Source of the DNA: an uncultured Lachnospiraceae bacterium
GTDB taxonomy: Bacteria; Bacillota; Clostridia; Lachnospirales; Lachnospiraceae
Direction: 5' to 3'
DNA: 20,257 nt
Assembly (NCBI GenBank): GCA_910585005.1
Contig: CAJUCN010000013.1
Location: 77,915-98,171, forward strand
Shown piece by piece: positions 1 through 7,151 of the stretch. A model generated the notes under the pieces. It made no database searches and had not been told where the DNA came from. It saw only the letters and a list, made by a program, of their open reading frames with translations. The position numbers were made by a program, and so were the translations under genes. Within the stretch, counting starts at the first letter, position 1. Every line of letters starts with the position of its first letter.

Positions 1-2063
1 AAACTCAAGTAAGTGGAAGCAACGTAAAGAATACACATATACCGGAAACCACCAGCGTCAGCGGAAGCAAGACATGGAACGATGAAGAGAACCAGGATGG
101 AAAGAGACCGGTTAGCATCACCATCAACTTGCTTGCTAATGGAGAGAAGGTATCCAGCAAGACAGTAACGGAGAGGGATAACTGGACGTTCCAGTTTGAT
201 AATCTTGATAAGTATGCAGACGGAAAAGAAATTGTATATACGATCACAGAAGATGCGGTAGAATTCTATACTACCCAGATTAATGGAACAAGAGTATTTA
301 ATACTCACAAGACGGAAAAGACTAAAGTTGAGGGAAGCAAGACATGGCAGGCGGATGAAAACGGACAGGAAGCGATCCCTGAGAGTATCACAATCCGGCT
401 ATTTGCAGGAACAGAAGAAGTAGCCAGCAAAATAGTAACAGCAGAAGATGGCTGGAAGTGGAGTTTTGAGAACCTTGATAAGTTTAAAGACGGTCAGGAA
501 ATTGTTTACACCATCACAGAGGATCGGGTAAATGATTATTCGACAGAGTATAGCGGTTATGATGTTCTGAATACTTACACACCGGACTACACGCAGATTA
601 GTGTTCAGAAGGTATGGGATGATAACGATAATCAGGATGGAATCAGGCCGGAATCCATTATGGTTCAGCTTTATGAGGGACTGTTTAAGAAAGGTGATGC
701 CGTAGAACTGAACGAAGGTAATAACTGGTCTTATACCTGGTCGAAACTGCCGGATTCAAGGTTTGGATTCAAGATCAACTATTCCGTGAAAGAAATCAGT
801 AAGGTTGACGGCTATGAAGCAGAGGTCGTTGATGGGACGATGACTACGATTACCAACGTGCATATACCTGAGACGGTGGAAGTCAGCGGAAGCAAAACAT
901 GGGATGATAACGACAACCAGGATGGAATCAGACCCATGAGTATCGTTGTCAATCTGTTGGCAGACGGAGACGTGATTGACAGTGTAGTAGTGACCGAGGA
1001 AGATGAGTGGAAGTGGAGTTTTACAGATCTGCCAAAGAACAAAAATGTGAATGGAGTGATTTCTGAAATCGTATATCGTGTTACGGAAGATCTGGTAATT
1101 GGTTACGAGGAAGCTGTGATTACTGGATATGACATCAGAAATCCTCATACGCCGGAAGTGATTACCATTGAGGGATCTAAGATCTGGGATGATGCCGGCG
1201 ATCAGGACGGAAAAAGACCTGCAGGCATTACAGTTCATTTGTTTGCCAATGGAACCGAAGTGGACAGTAAGACGGTAAGTGAAGCGGATGGATGGTCATG
1301 GAAGTTTGAAAACCTTGATAAGTACAAAGACGGTGTGGAAATTGTTTATACCCTTACGGAAGATGCAGTGGATGGATATTCTACAGTCGTAGATGGGTTC
1401 AATGTCATGAACAGATATACGCCTGGAGTAACCAGCCGTACGGTAAATAAAGTTTGGGATGATGCTGGAAACAGGGATAATCTTCGTCCTGCATCAATTC
1501 GGGTTCAGCTTTATGCTGATGATGAAGCTTATGGCGATGAAGTAATATTAAGCGAAGCAAACGGATGGAGCTACACATGGAGTGATCTTGCCGAGAAGAG
1601 GGACGGGAAATGGATTACTTACAGGGTAGCCGAGACAGTAACTGTTGAGGGTTATACGACAAGTTATAGTGACGATACCTTTGTAATCACAAATGTCCAT
1701 ATACCTGGAGATGAGCCTACACCTACACCAGGTGGAGAATCTACACCCACACCGGGGAGAGAAGAGGAACCCACACCTACACCTGGAGAGAATCCTACGC
1801 CTGGGACGCAGATTACACCGTCACCCGGGGATGGGTCCACACCTACACCGGAAGATGAAGAGGTATTAGGCGCCAGGAGGGGCCGGGGGGCAGTGCTTGG
1901 TGCAAGAAGGGCGCCCAGGACGGCAGTACTAGGTAAACGCAGAAGACCTGCAACCGGAGATACTCTTGCACTCTTTATATGGATTATGGTATTATCATTA
2001 AGTGCAGGAGGAGCAGTAGTTTCCTCAACAATGCTTAAATATAAAAAGAAAGATGAGGAATAG
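1..2063 (+). CDS. CnaB-repeat cell-wall-anchored surface protein (5' partial)
   Basis: The reading frame is open from base 3 at the window edge, so the N-terminus and signal peptide lie upstream; an internal ATG at 129 is not the start. The visible part has the tail of one CnaB domain and then six full ones, each with the first-strand Lys (GSKTW or NKVW), a late Glu (YTITED, YRVTED or similar) and a closing Asn (FNTH, LNTY, TNVH). These are the three residues that form or catalyse intramolecular isopeptide bonds in this family. A Pro/Thr-rich stalk of PTPTPG units follows, then three VLGxRR motifs, a sortase-like motif RPATGD, a hydrophobic segment (LALFIWIMVLSLSAGGAVV) and the charged tail KYKKKDEE. 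I infer a rigid stalk protein, adhesin or pilin-like, covalently attached to peptidoglycan. The ligand is unknown. The anchor departs from canonical LPxTG, so the sortase class is uncertain. Confidence 0.9.
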   Translation, partial: TQVSGSNVKNTHIPETTSVSGSKTWNDEENQDGKRPVSITINLLANGEKVSSKTVTERDNWTFQFDNLDKYADGKEIVYTITEDAVEFYTTQINGTRVFNTHKTEKTKVEGSKTWQADENGQEAIPESITIRLFAGTEEVASKIVTAEDGWKWSFENLDKFKDGQEIVYTITEDRVNDYSTEYSGYDVLNTYTPDYTQISVQKVWDDNDNQDGIRPESIMVQLYEGLFKKGDAVELNEGNNWSYTWSKLPDSRFGFKINYSVKEISKVDGYEAEVVDGTMTTITNVHIPETVEVSGSKTWDDNDNQDGIRPMSIVVNLLADGDVIDSVVVTEEDEWKWSFTDLPKNKNVNGVISEIVYRVTEDLVIGYEEAVITGYDIRNPHTPEVITIEGSKIWDDAGDQDGKRPAGITVHLFANGTEVDSKTVSEADGWSWKFENLDKYKDGVEIVYTLTEDAVDGYSTVVDGFNVMNRYTPGVTSRTVNKVWDDAGNRDNLRPASIRVQLYADDEAYGDEVILSEANGWSYTWSDLAEKRDGKWITYRVAETVTVEGYTTSYSDDTFVITNVHIPGDEPTPTPGGESTPTPGREEEPTPTPGENPTPGTQITPSPGDGSTPTPEDEEVLGARRGRGAVLGARRAPRTAVLGKRRRPATGDTLALFIWIMVLSLSAGGAVVSSTMLKYKKKDEE
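54..1706 (+). repeat. Six tandem CnaB-domain coding repeats in an A-A'-B x2 order
   Basis: Repeats of about 265-290 bp begin near 54, 324, 588, 873, 1158 and 1431. Repeats 1 and 4 share VSGSKTW and NLLA. Repeats 2 and 5 share EGSK, LFA and a YTP linker. Repeats 3 and 6 share KVWDD, VQLY, SYTWS and TNVHIP. The fragment before repeat 1 ends NTHIPE, like a B-type unit. The higher-order period is therefore three domains, roughly 820-840 bp. Confidence 0.85.
1863..1943 (+). repeat. Three VLGxRR motifs preceding the sortase anchor
   Basis: The coded motifs VLGARR (1863-1880), VLGARR (1893-1910) and VLGKRR (1926-1943) are spaced 10-11 residues apart and lead directly into RPATGD. The DNA copies differ at synonymous positions (gtattaggc, gtgcttggt, gtactaggt), which points to selection on the peptide rather than recent DNA duplication. 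The role is unknown; a part in wall transit or sortase presentation is a guess. Confidence 0.8.
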
Positions 2064-2070
2064 ATTAAAA

Positions 2071-2709
2071 ATGTATAAGAGGTTGATTCTGATACTTGCA
2101 ATAAGTATGCTGATATTTTCATTAGCGGGCTGCGGCAGGGAGGATCAGGGATCGGCTGAAGTAAATGAAGAATCAGCAGTGGATGACTCCGCTGCTGATT
2201 CTGCTAGTACTTCTGCTGATTCTGCGGCTGCTGTGCAGACTGGACTTAGAGAAGAGGAGGAATATGACTATAAACCAGCGGAGTTGGCATGCAGCTTGCC
2301 AAAGGGGTTTGTGGCATCCTCTTCTGAGGAGGGGATGTACCTTCATAAGAGTTACCCCAAGGATTTGTCTGCAATCAGCTACGATATTTCTGACACTACT
2401 GAAGATATTACAAAGATGACAATGGATGAATATAAGAACATAATAGAAGAAGATTTCCTCACAACGTATGGGGATGCTGTTGCAGTGAATATTAGCACTT
2501 ATGAAAATATAATATTAGATCATAGAAACGGTCTTAAGATCAAGATGAGTTATAACTTTAAGGATACAGATTATGAACAATTGACTTTCCTGTTTTTTAA
2601 TGGGACGGAAATCCATAATTTAACTTTTACCCAGGAAGGCGACCATGACTGGATGGAAGAGTTTGAAAGCTGCGCCGCAAATTTGCATTTTGTAGAGATG
2701 GAAAATTGA
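2071..2709 (+). CDS. Small secreted lipoprotein of unknown function
   Basis: This predicted lipoprotein has 212 residues. The start at 2071 is chosen because GAGGAA (2055-2060) lies ten bases upstream; an in-frame ATG at 2053 overlaps the previous gene and has only a weak purine run before it. The N-terminus is a short basic region plus hydrophobic segment ending in the lipobox LAGC, with Cys21 predicted to be lipidated. A Ser/Ala/Asp-rich spacer follows (about residues 22-60). The globular remainder includes a Cys pair (SLPKGF region and ESCAANL) and alternating strands resembling small PsbP/DcrB-like folds, a tentative resemblance only. It starts 8 bases after the stop of the CnaB protein and is probably co-transcribed and translationally coupled. 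I infer an envelope protein that may accompany the CnaB surface protein, with no known activity. Confidence 0.75.
   Translation: MYKRLILILAISMLIFSLAGCGREDQGSAEVNEESAVDDSAADSASTSADSAAAVQTGLREEEEYDYKPAELACSLPKGFVASSSEEGMYLHKSYPKDLSAISYDISDTTEDITKMTMDEYKNIIEEDFLTTYGDAVAVNISTYENIILDHRNGLKIKMSYNFKDTDYEQLTFLFFNGTEIHNLTFTQEGDHDWMEEFESCAANLHFVEMEN
2171..2225 (+). repeat. Short direct and inverted repeats inside the lipoprotein gene
   Basis: CTGCTGATTCTGC occurs at 2192-2204 and again at 2213-2225 (21-base period, coding the Ser/Ala/Asp spacer). AATCAGCAG at 2171-2179 is a perfect 9-base reverse complement of the first nine bases of both copies, so the mRNA could form either of two alternative hairpins. 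Confidence 0.6.
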
Positions 2710-2753
2710 GTCCGGGTCATGAGATGCGTAAGCTAAAAAAATATTAAATTTAG

Positions 2754-3965
2754 ATGGTGTGCTATATGGAAAATCGAAGGTTTGATACAATTATGTTCAA
2801 TAAATTAAAAATAAGGGGAATTACCTTTCAGGTAGTAGATCTAGTATTCATTTTGTGCCTGTTCGTCTTAGGCTTTATGATCCGCTGGAAATTAATGCCC
2901 ATAGAATCTGCAGATTATTGGGGGTTTTTGAAGGACTGGATGGAACAGATTCGAAATGGCGGGGGATTTGCTTCCTTGGATCACCGGATTTCCAATTATA
3001 CGTCACCATATATGTATATGATGTGCCTGATATCTTATTTTAGCAAAAATGATTTGTATGCTCTTAAGATGGTTTCCGTAATGTTTGACTATGCAGCTTC
3101 CGTTGCAGTCTTTTTGATCATTTATCAGATTAGTGGAAATATGAGGAAATCTATTCTTGGGATGGCTGCGCTGTTACTCTCTCCTACCGTGATCTTGGAT
3201 AGTGCATACTGGTGTCAATGTGATATTATTTATACGACATTTATCTTGTATGCACTGTATCGCTTTTTGAAAGATGACAGTGAAGGATGTCTGGTTTTTG
3301 TGGGGATATCTTTTGCATTTAAGCTGCAGACGCTATTTTTTGTGCCATTTCTTTTGATCATGTGGCTGAAGAATAGGACAGTGAAACTACATCATTTTTT
3401 ATGGATACCGGCGGTATATGTGATAAGCGCCATACCTGCATGGCTGGCGGGACGTGGCTTTGAGGAATTGATGTTGATTTATTTTGATCAGTCAGGAACC
3501 TATCCCTGGGGGACTTTGGAGTACCCCAACATTTATGCACTTTTGGGCGAAGCGATGCCGGATATGCGGCATGCGGCGGAAGTCAGTGGGGCAGGAGTCT
3601 TTATGACGGTGATACTCTTGGGCAGTATTGCATATTATATCTATACCAAAGATGTTCATCTTACAGATGAGCTGGTGATAACAATAGCTTTGTTTACAGT
3701 GGCTCTTACGGTGTATTGTCTGCCGCATATGCATGATAGATACGGATTCCTGATTGACCTTCTGGCGGTAGTGTATGGCATGTCCAACACCAAGAAGCTT
3801 CCGGTTATGTGTGGCTTTTTTGTTGTGTCAATTTTATCTTTTATGCCTTATTTGATTGCAGTACATATTGTGCCGATCCAGTATGTGGCGTTGGCGCTTT
3901 TGGGACTTCTTATGTATGTAGGGGCTGACCTGCACAGACAGGTAAAGGCCAACAGTTTGTCATAG
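2754..3965 (+). CDS. GT-C type integral membrane glycosyltransferase, Gpi18-like
   Basis: The product has up to 403 residues with about 9-11 hydrophobic segments and lacks a cleavable signal peptide. After TM1 (about residues 25-43) an acidic outer-loop motif appears as ESADYWGFLKDW (Asp54), followed by GGGF and NYTSPYMYMM. Near residue 325 is HMHDRYGF. In the Gpi18-related mannosyltransferase group (COG5542) the early Asp and the late MHxRY motif are conserved. Members use polyprenyl-phosphate-linked sugars and act on the outer face of the membrane. Donor and acceptor cannot be read here. The start is uncertain: ATGs at 2754, 2766 and 2793 are all in frame and none has a strong ribosome site. 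The 3' end overlaps the convergent glycosyltransferase by six bases. I infer a role in modifying surface proteins or glycolipids. Confidence 0.75.
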   Translation: MVCYMENRRFDTIMFNKLKIRGITFQVVDLVFILCLFVLGFMIRWKLMPIESADYWGFLKDWMEQIRNGGGFASLDHRISNYTSPYMYMMCLISYFSKNDLYALKMVSVMFDYAASVAVFLIIYQISGNMRKSILGMAALLLSPTVILDSAYWCQCDIIYTTFILYALYRFLKDDSEGCLVFVGISFAFKLQTLFFVPFLLIMWLKNRTVKLHHFLWIPAVYVISAIPAWLAGRGFEELMLIYFDQSGTYPWGTLEYPNIYALLGEAMPDMRHAAEVSGAGVFMTVILLGSIAYYIYTKDVHLTDELVITIALFTVALTVYCLPHMHDRYGFLIDLLAVVYGMSNTKKLPVMCGFFVVSILSFMPYLIAVHIVPIQYVALALLGLLMYVGADLHRQVKANSLS

Positions 3966-5642
3966 TACCAAAATCCAATCCTTTAACCACCGCAATTTAA
4001 TCCCCCATTCTTTATCCACAGGAAAACCGGAAACTACGGGGAAGAAAAGGAAGAAGCAGAGGATTGCGATGACCAGGTATGTGGTGACGGCTTTTCGGCC
4101 CCATGAGAAATGTTCTTTGATCTTCATCATGGTATATCCCATCATCAGCATAACAAAGATTATAGCCGGGAAGTAGTGGTAAATAAAGGTGATCCGGCTG
4201 ATGGACATCCAGGGTACATATTGAGCCAGGTATGCAATGCACAGAAAACGCGCTTTTTTATCTTTTTTAAAGATCCAACAGAAAAAGACGTAAAAGACGC
4301 AGGGAATTCCCGCCCACCAGATAACAGGATTTCCCATGCAGCTCACGGAACTTACCTGGGTGGCGTTAACGGCGTCGTTGGCGTAAAGAAGCGGCATCCA
4401 GTTAACGGGCCATTCATAAAAGGGGGAACTATAGTAATGTTCCGCCACCAGATTAGAATGGTAATCGAACATGTAAACCGTTCCCTGAATCACTTTGTCT
4501 GCCAGGTTTTTGTAAGGGGTATAGCCCACTACAGGGATAAAACAAATGGCATAGACAAATAGGGGAATTACGATAAAGAAGATACAGCAAAAGCCAAAAA
4601 GCCGCATGACCTGCTTTTGGGGGAAATGGGAGAGGGTGTGCCAGAAAAAAAGGACAGCAAGGCCAAGCCCGGCATAAACGCCGGTCCATTTGGTGGCAAC
4701 GCCAAGAGCCATACTGATACCGCAAAGGGCAAGAGGGACGTAAACATTTTGGGGCGGAAAGCGATCCCCTGCCCAGGCATTGGCGCGGCGGTATTTATGA
4801 TCATTTTGGATATACCGGTACAGATAATAATACATCAGAAGGATAAAAAATGCGGCAAAAATATCGATAGTCGCAATCCTGGAAAGGGTATAATGCATAC
4901 AGTCAAAAGCAAGCAGTGCCGTAGTGGCAGTGGCGATGTAGGTATCTTTAAACAGTTTTTTGGCAAACAGGTACATCAAAGGGATGATCATGATGCCGAA
5001 AAGCACTGGCACAAGACGCCAGCCAAAAGGCGTCATGCCAAAAACAAGGACACCAAGGGAGATCAAGATCTTTCCCAGATGAGGATGGGTGGTTTCGTAG
5101 GTTGTTAATCCATGAAGGAATTCATAAGCGGTGCGCCCGTGGTACACTTCGTCAAACATGGTGCCATTCATGTAGGTTTTTACATTTGGGAACATTTCCT
5201 GTTCATCAAAAAGCTCCGGGTAATCGGTATAGTTGGCAGGTAAAAGTACACTGCCATCAGGACCCTGGGCCACCATTTCATTTAATACTGCCTGGTCGTC
5301 GGTACAGACGATGCCAAGGTAGCGTAAGTTATAATTGATATCTATTTTATTCCAGGCAAAAACAGATTCCGCATTCGTATCACCGATCACTTCCCAAGCG
5401 CCGGAAACTTCATTGAAAGCAGACAAGGAAAAGTGTCGTGTATTCAAGTTTCCAAGGAAGACGGAAAGGGAAGTGACGTCAATGTAATCCCCAAAATCCA
5501 AAACAATATCCCGGTTTGAACTGTCAGTCGTATAATAGGACTGAGGAGCGTAGGTGTTTCCCAGCCTGAAAAAGGCCAATATTGCAAAAACAGCAGTCAG
5601 GGTAGCTGCACAGATGAAATCTTTTGAGAATTTTTTGTTCAT
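3960..5642 (-). CDS. PMT/GT39-like membrane glycosyltransferase with inserted outer domain
   Basis: The product has 560 residues. The start ATG at 5642 follows AAAGGAGA on the minus strand; an upstream extension to 5690 has no ribosome site. TM1 is at about residues 9-27. A beta-rich segment follows (about 43-135: IVLDFGDYIDVTSL, then WNKIDINYNLRYLGIV) that resembles a discoidin / F5-8 type C domain. Next comes the PMT-type catalytic loop with FDEVYHGRTAYEF (Asp164-Glu165) and THPHLGK (185-191). About ten further membrane helices complete the protein. The Asp-Glu pair and the downstream HPxxGK motif are typical of protein O-mannosyltransferases and related dolichol- or polyprenyl-phosphate sugar transferases. 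I infer transfer of a lipid-linked sugar to an extracytoplasmic acceptor, possibly surface proteins like its neighbours. The gene is divergent from eno and convergent with the Gpi18-like gene. Confidence 0.85.
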   Translation of the reverse strand: MNKKFSKDFICAATLTAVFAILAFFRLGNTYAPQSYYTTDSSNRDIVLDFGDYIDVTSLSVFLGNLNTRHFSLSAFNEVSGAWEVIGDTNAESVFAWNKIDINYNLRYLGIVCTDDQAVLNEMVAQGPDGSVLLPANYTDYPELFDEQEMFPNVKTYMNGTMFDEVYHGRTAYEFLHGLTTYETTHPHLGKILISLGVLVFGMTPFGWRLVPVLFGIMIIPLMYLFAKKLFKDTYIATATTALLAFDCMHYTLSRIATIDIFAAFFILLMYYYLYRYIQNDHKYRRANAWAGDRFPPQNVYVPLALCGISMALGVATKWTGVYAGLGLAVLFFWHTLSHFPQKQVMRLFGFCCIFFIVIPLFVYAICFIPVVGYTPYKNLADKVIQGTVYMFDYHSNLVAEHYYSSPFYEWPVNWMPLLYANDAVNATQVSSVSCMGNPVIWWAGIPCVFYVFFCWIFKKDKKARFLCIAYLAQYVPWMSISRITFIYHYFPAIIFVMLMMGYTMMKIKEHFSWGRKAVTTYLVIAILCFFLFFPVVSGFPVDKEWGIKLRWLKDWILVL

Positions 5643-5680
5643 ATCATTTCTTTCTCCTTTTGGTGAGTGATACCAAATCC

Positions 5681-5709
5681 AGTATAGCAATTTGTGGAAG
5701 TGGATACAA
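5681..5709 (-). promoter_or_regulatory. Possible promoter of the PMT-like gene
   Basis: On the minus strand TATACT (5686-5681) is a good -10. TTGTAT (5709-5704) is 17 bases upstream and matches only the TTG of a -35. The -10 is about 40 bases before the start codon. The sequence fits sigma-A-type promoters, but the evidence is moderate. Confidence 0.4.
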
Positions 5710-5730
5710 TACTTATAAAAATTTTCTCAA

Positions 5731-5736
5731 AGGAGG
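5731..5736 (+). promoter_or_regulatory. Ribosome binding site fixing the enolase start
   Basis: A perfect AGGAGG sits seven bases before the ATG at 5744. It rules out the 40-codon upstream extension of the frame, which would run into the start of the divergent gene. Confidence 0.85.
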
Positions 5737-5743
5737 ACATCAC

Positions 5744-7063
5744 ATGAAAACATACATGCAGATCACGAATATCCACGGAAGGGAGATCTTGGATTCCAGG
5801 GGGAACCCTACCGTGGAGGCGGAGGTGACGCTGACAGATACCATGACCGGAAAGCGGTATGCAGGGAAGGCATCGGTTCCCTCCGGCGCCAGTACAGGGC
5901 GCTTTGAGGCGGTAGAACTGCGGGATGCCCAAACAAGATATTTTGGGCTGGGTGTCACGAAGGCGGTGTCAAATATTAATACAAAGATCAAAGAGGCTGT
6001 TTATGGGAGAAACGGCTTAAACCAAATTGAAATTGACCGGATTTTGATTGAAACGGACGGAACAGACAATAAGGGAAACCTGGGAGCAAATGCCACCTTA
6101 GCGGTGTCTATGGCGGTGGCAAGGGCAGCGGCAAAGTCATTGAATATTCCCCTATATCAATATTTGGGAGGGGCGTATACCAGGCTCATGCCAGTTCCCA
6201 TGATGAATATTCTAAATGGTGGAAAACATGCGGCAAATACTGTTGATTTCCAGGAATTTATGATTATGCCTGTGCAGGCGGAAAGCTTTTCGGATGGATT
6301 GCGGATCTGTGCAGAAATTTATCATTTCCTGAAAAAGATTCTGGAGGAGAAGCATCTTACCACCAGTGTGGGGGATGAGGGCGGATTTGCGCCGGATCTT
6401 CCAGATGCAGAGGCGGTTCTGGATCTGATCGTTTCAGCAATTGAAAAAAGCAATTATTTTCCAGGACAGGATATTAAAATAGCTCTTGACGTTGCGTCCA
6501 GTGAATTATACAATGAAAAAACAGGCATGTACCATTTCCCTGGTGAAAGTTCCTTGAAGGGGAAAGAGGTGGTGCGGGATACTTCTGAAATGATTGCATA
6601 TTATGAAGATCTGATTTCTAAATATCCCATCCTTTCTATTGAGGACGGGCTGGCGGAGGATGATTGGGACGGATGGAAGCATCTTACTAAGCGGCTGGGT
6701 GATAAGATCCAGCTTGTGGGGGATGATTTGTTTGTCACGAATACAAAGCGGCTGGATGCAGGGATCAAACTTCATGTCGCAAACGCAATTCTCGTAAAGG
6801 TCAACCAGATCGGTACAGTATCAGAAGCCATGGAAGCAATTGAAATGGCACAGAAAAATGGATATAAAGCGGTGATCTCCCATCGCTCAGGAGAGACGGA
6901 GGATACCTTTATTGCGGATTTGGCAGTCGCAGTCAATGCAGGTCAGATTAAAACAGGTGCGCCTTGCAGAAGCGACCGTGTTGCCAAGTATAATCAGCTT
7001 CTGCGGATCGAAGAGGAGCTGGGATGTGTGGCTGCATATAAGGAACCGTTCAATAAGATATAA
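5744..7063 (+). CDS. eno: Enolase (phosphopyruvate hydratase)
   Basis: The product has 439 residues, near the usual 430-440. The enzyme converts 2-phosphoglycerate to phosphoenolpyruvate in cytoplasmic glycolysis. Visible landmarks are the N-terminal GREILDSRGNPTVE, H162 and Q170-E171 (DFQEF), E212 in GDEGGFAPD, the Mg2+ ligands D249, E300 (SIEDGL) and D327/D328 (GDDLF), K352 (VKVNQ), the SHRSGET loop (380-385) and K403. All key residues appear present. The start is set by AGGAGG. It is divergent from the PMT-like gene, and no terminator separates it from the GH25 gene 88 bases downstream, so read-through is possible. In many Bacillota eno lies near secG-rnr-smpB, as it does here. Confidence 0.98.
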   Translation: MKTYMQITNIHGREILDSRGNPTVEAEVTLTDTMTGKRYAGKASVPSGASTGRFEAVELRDAQTRYFGLGVTKAVSNINTKIKEAVYGRNGLNQIEIDRILIETDGTDNKGNLGANATLAVSMAVARAAAKSLNIPLYQYLGGAYTRLMPVPMMNILNGGKHAANTVDFQEFMIMPVQAESFSDGLRICAEIYHFLKKILEEKHLTTSVGDEGGFAPDLPDAEAVLDLIVSAIEKSNYFPGQDIKIALDVASSELYNEKTGMYHFPGESSLKGKEVVRDTSEMIAYYEDLISKYPILSIEDGLAEDDWDGWKHLTKRLGDKIQLVGDDLFVTNTKRLDAGIKLHVANAILVKVNQIGTVSEAMEAIEMAQKNGYKAVISHRSGETEDTFIADLAVAVNAGQIKTGAPCRSDRVAKYNQLLRIEEELGCVAAYKEPFNKI

Positions 7064-7151
7064 AAATACCAAAGTGCAGACGTGTTTTGCGGGATGCGGA
7101 TAAAAAGGATCAGGAGACAAAGGAAGAACCAAAAAAGAGAGGAAAAAACAG

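Noticed and set aside
756..1238. A 160-codon open frame on the minus strand inside the CnaB repeats
   Set aside because: It is antisense to a clear repeat-protein frame, has no ribosome site and its composition mirrors the repeats; a shadow frame.
54..1706. CRISPR-like or noncoding tandem array
   Set aside because: The repeats are about 270 bases, degenerate, and keep a continuous coding frame with CnaB residues.
4110..5108. Several long plus-strand open frames opposite the PMT-like gene
   Set aside because: Their peptides are Lys/His/Gly-rich without domains or ribosome sites, while the minus strand encodes a coherent membrane enzyme with family motifs.
5705..5710. TACAAT as an eno -10 element
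   Set aside because: No acceptable -35 occurs 16-18 bases upstream, and the same bases overlap the -35 proposed for the divergent gene. eno must have a promoter near here but I cannot place it.
5624..5743. Forty-codon N-terminal extension of enolase
   Set aside because: It overlaps the start of the divergent gene, and a perfect AGGAGG points to 5744, where homology to enolase begins.
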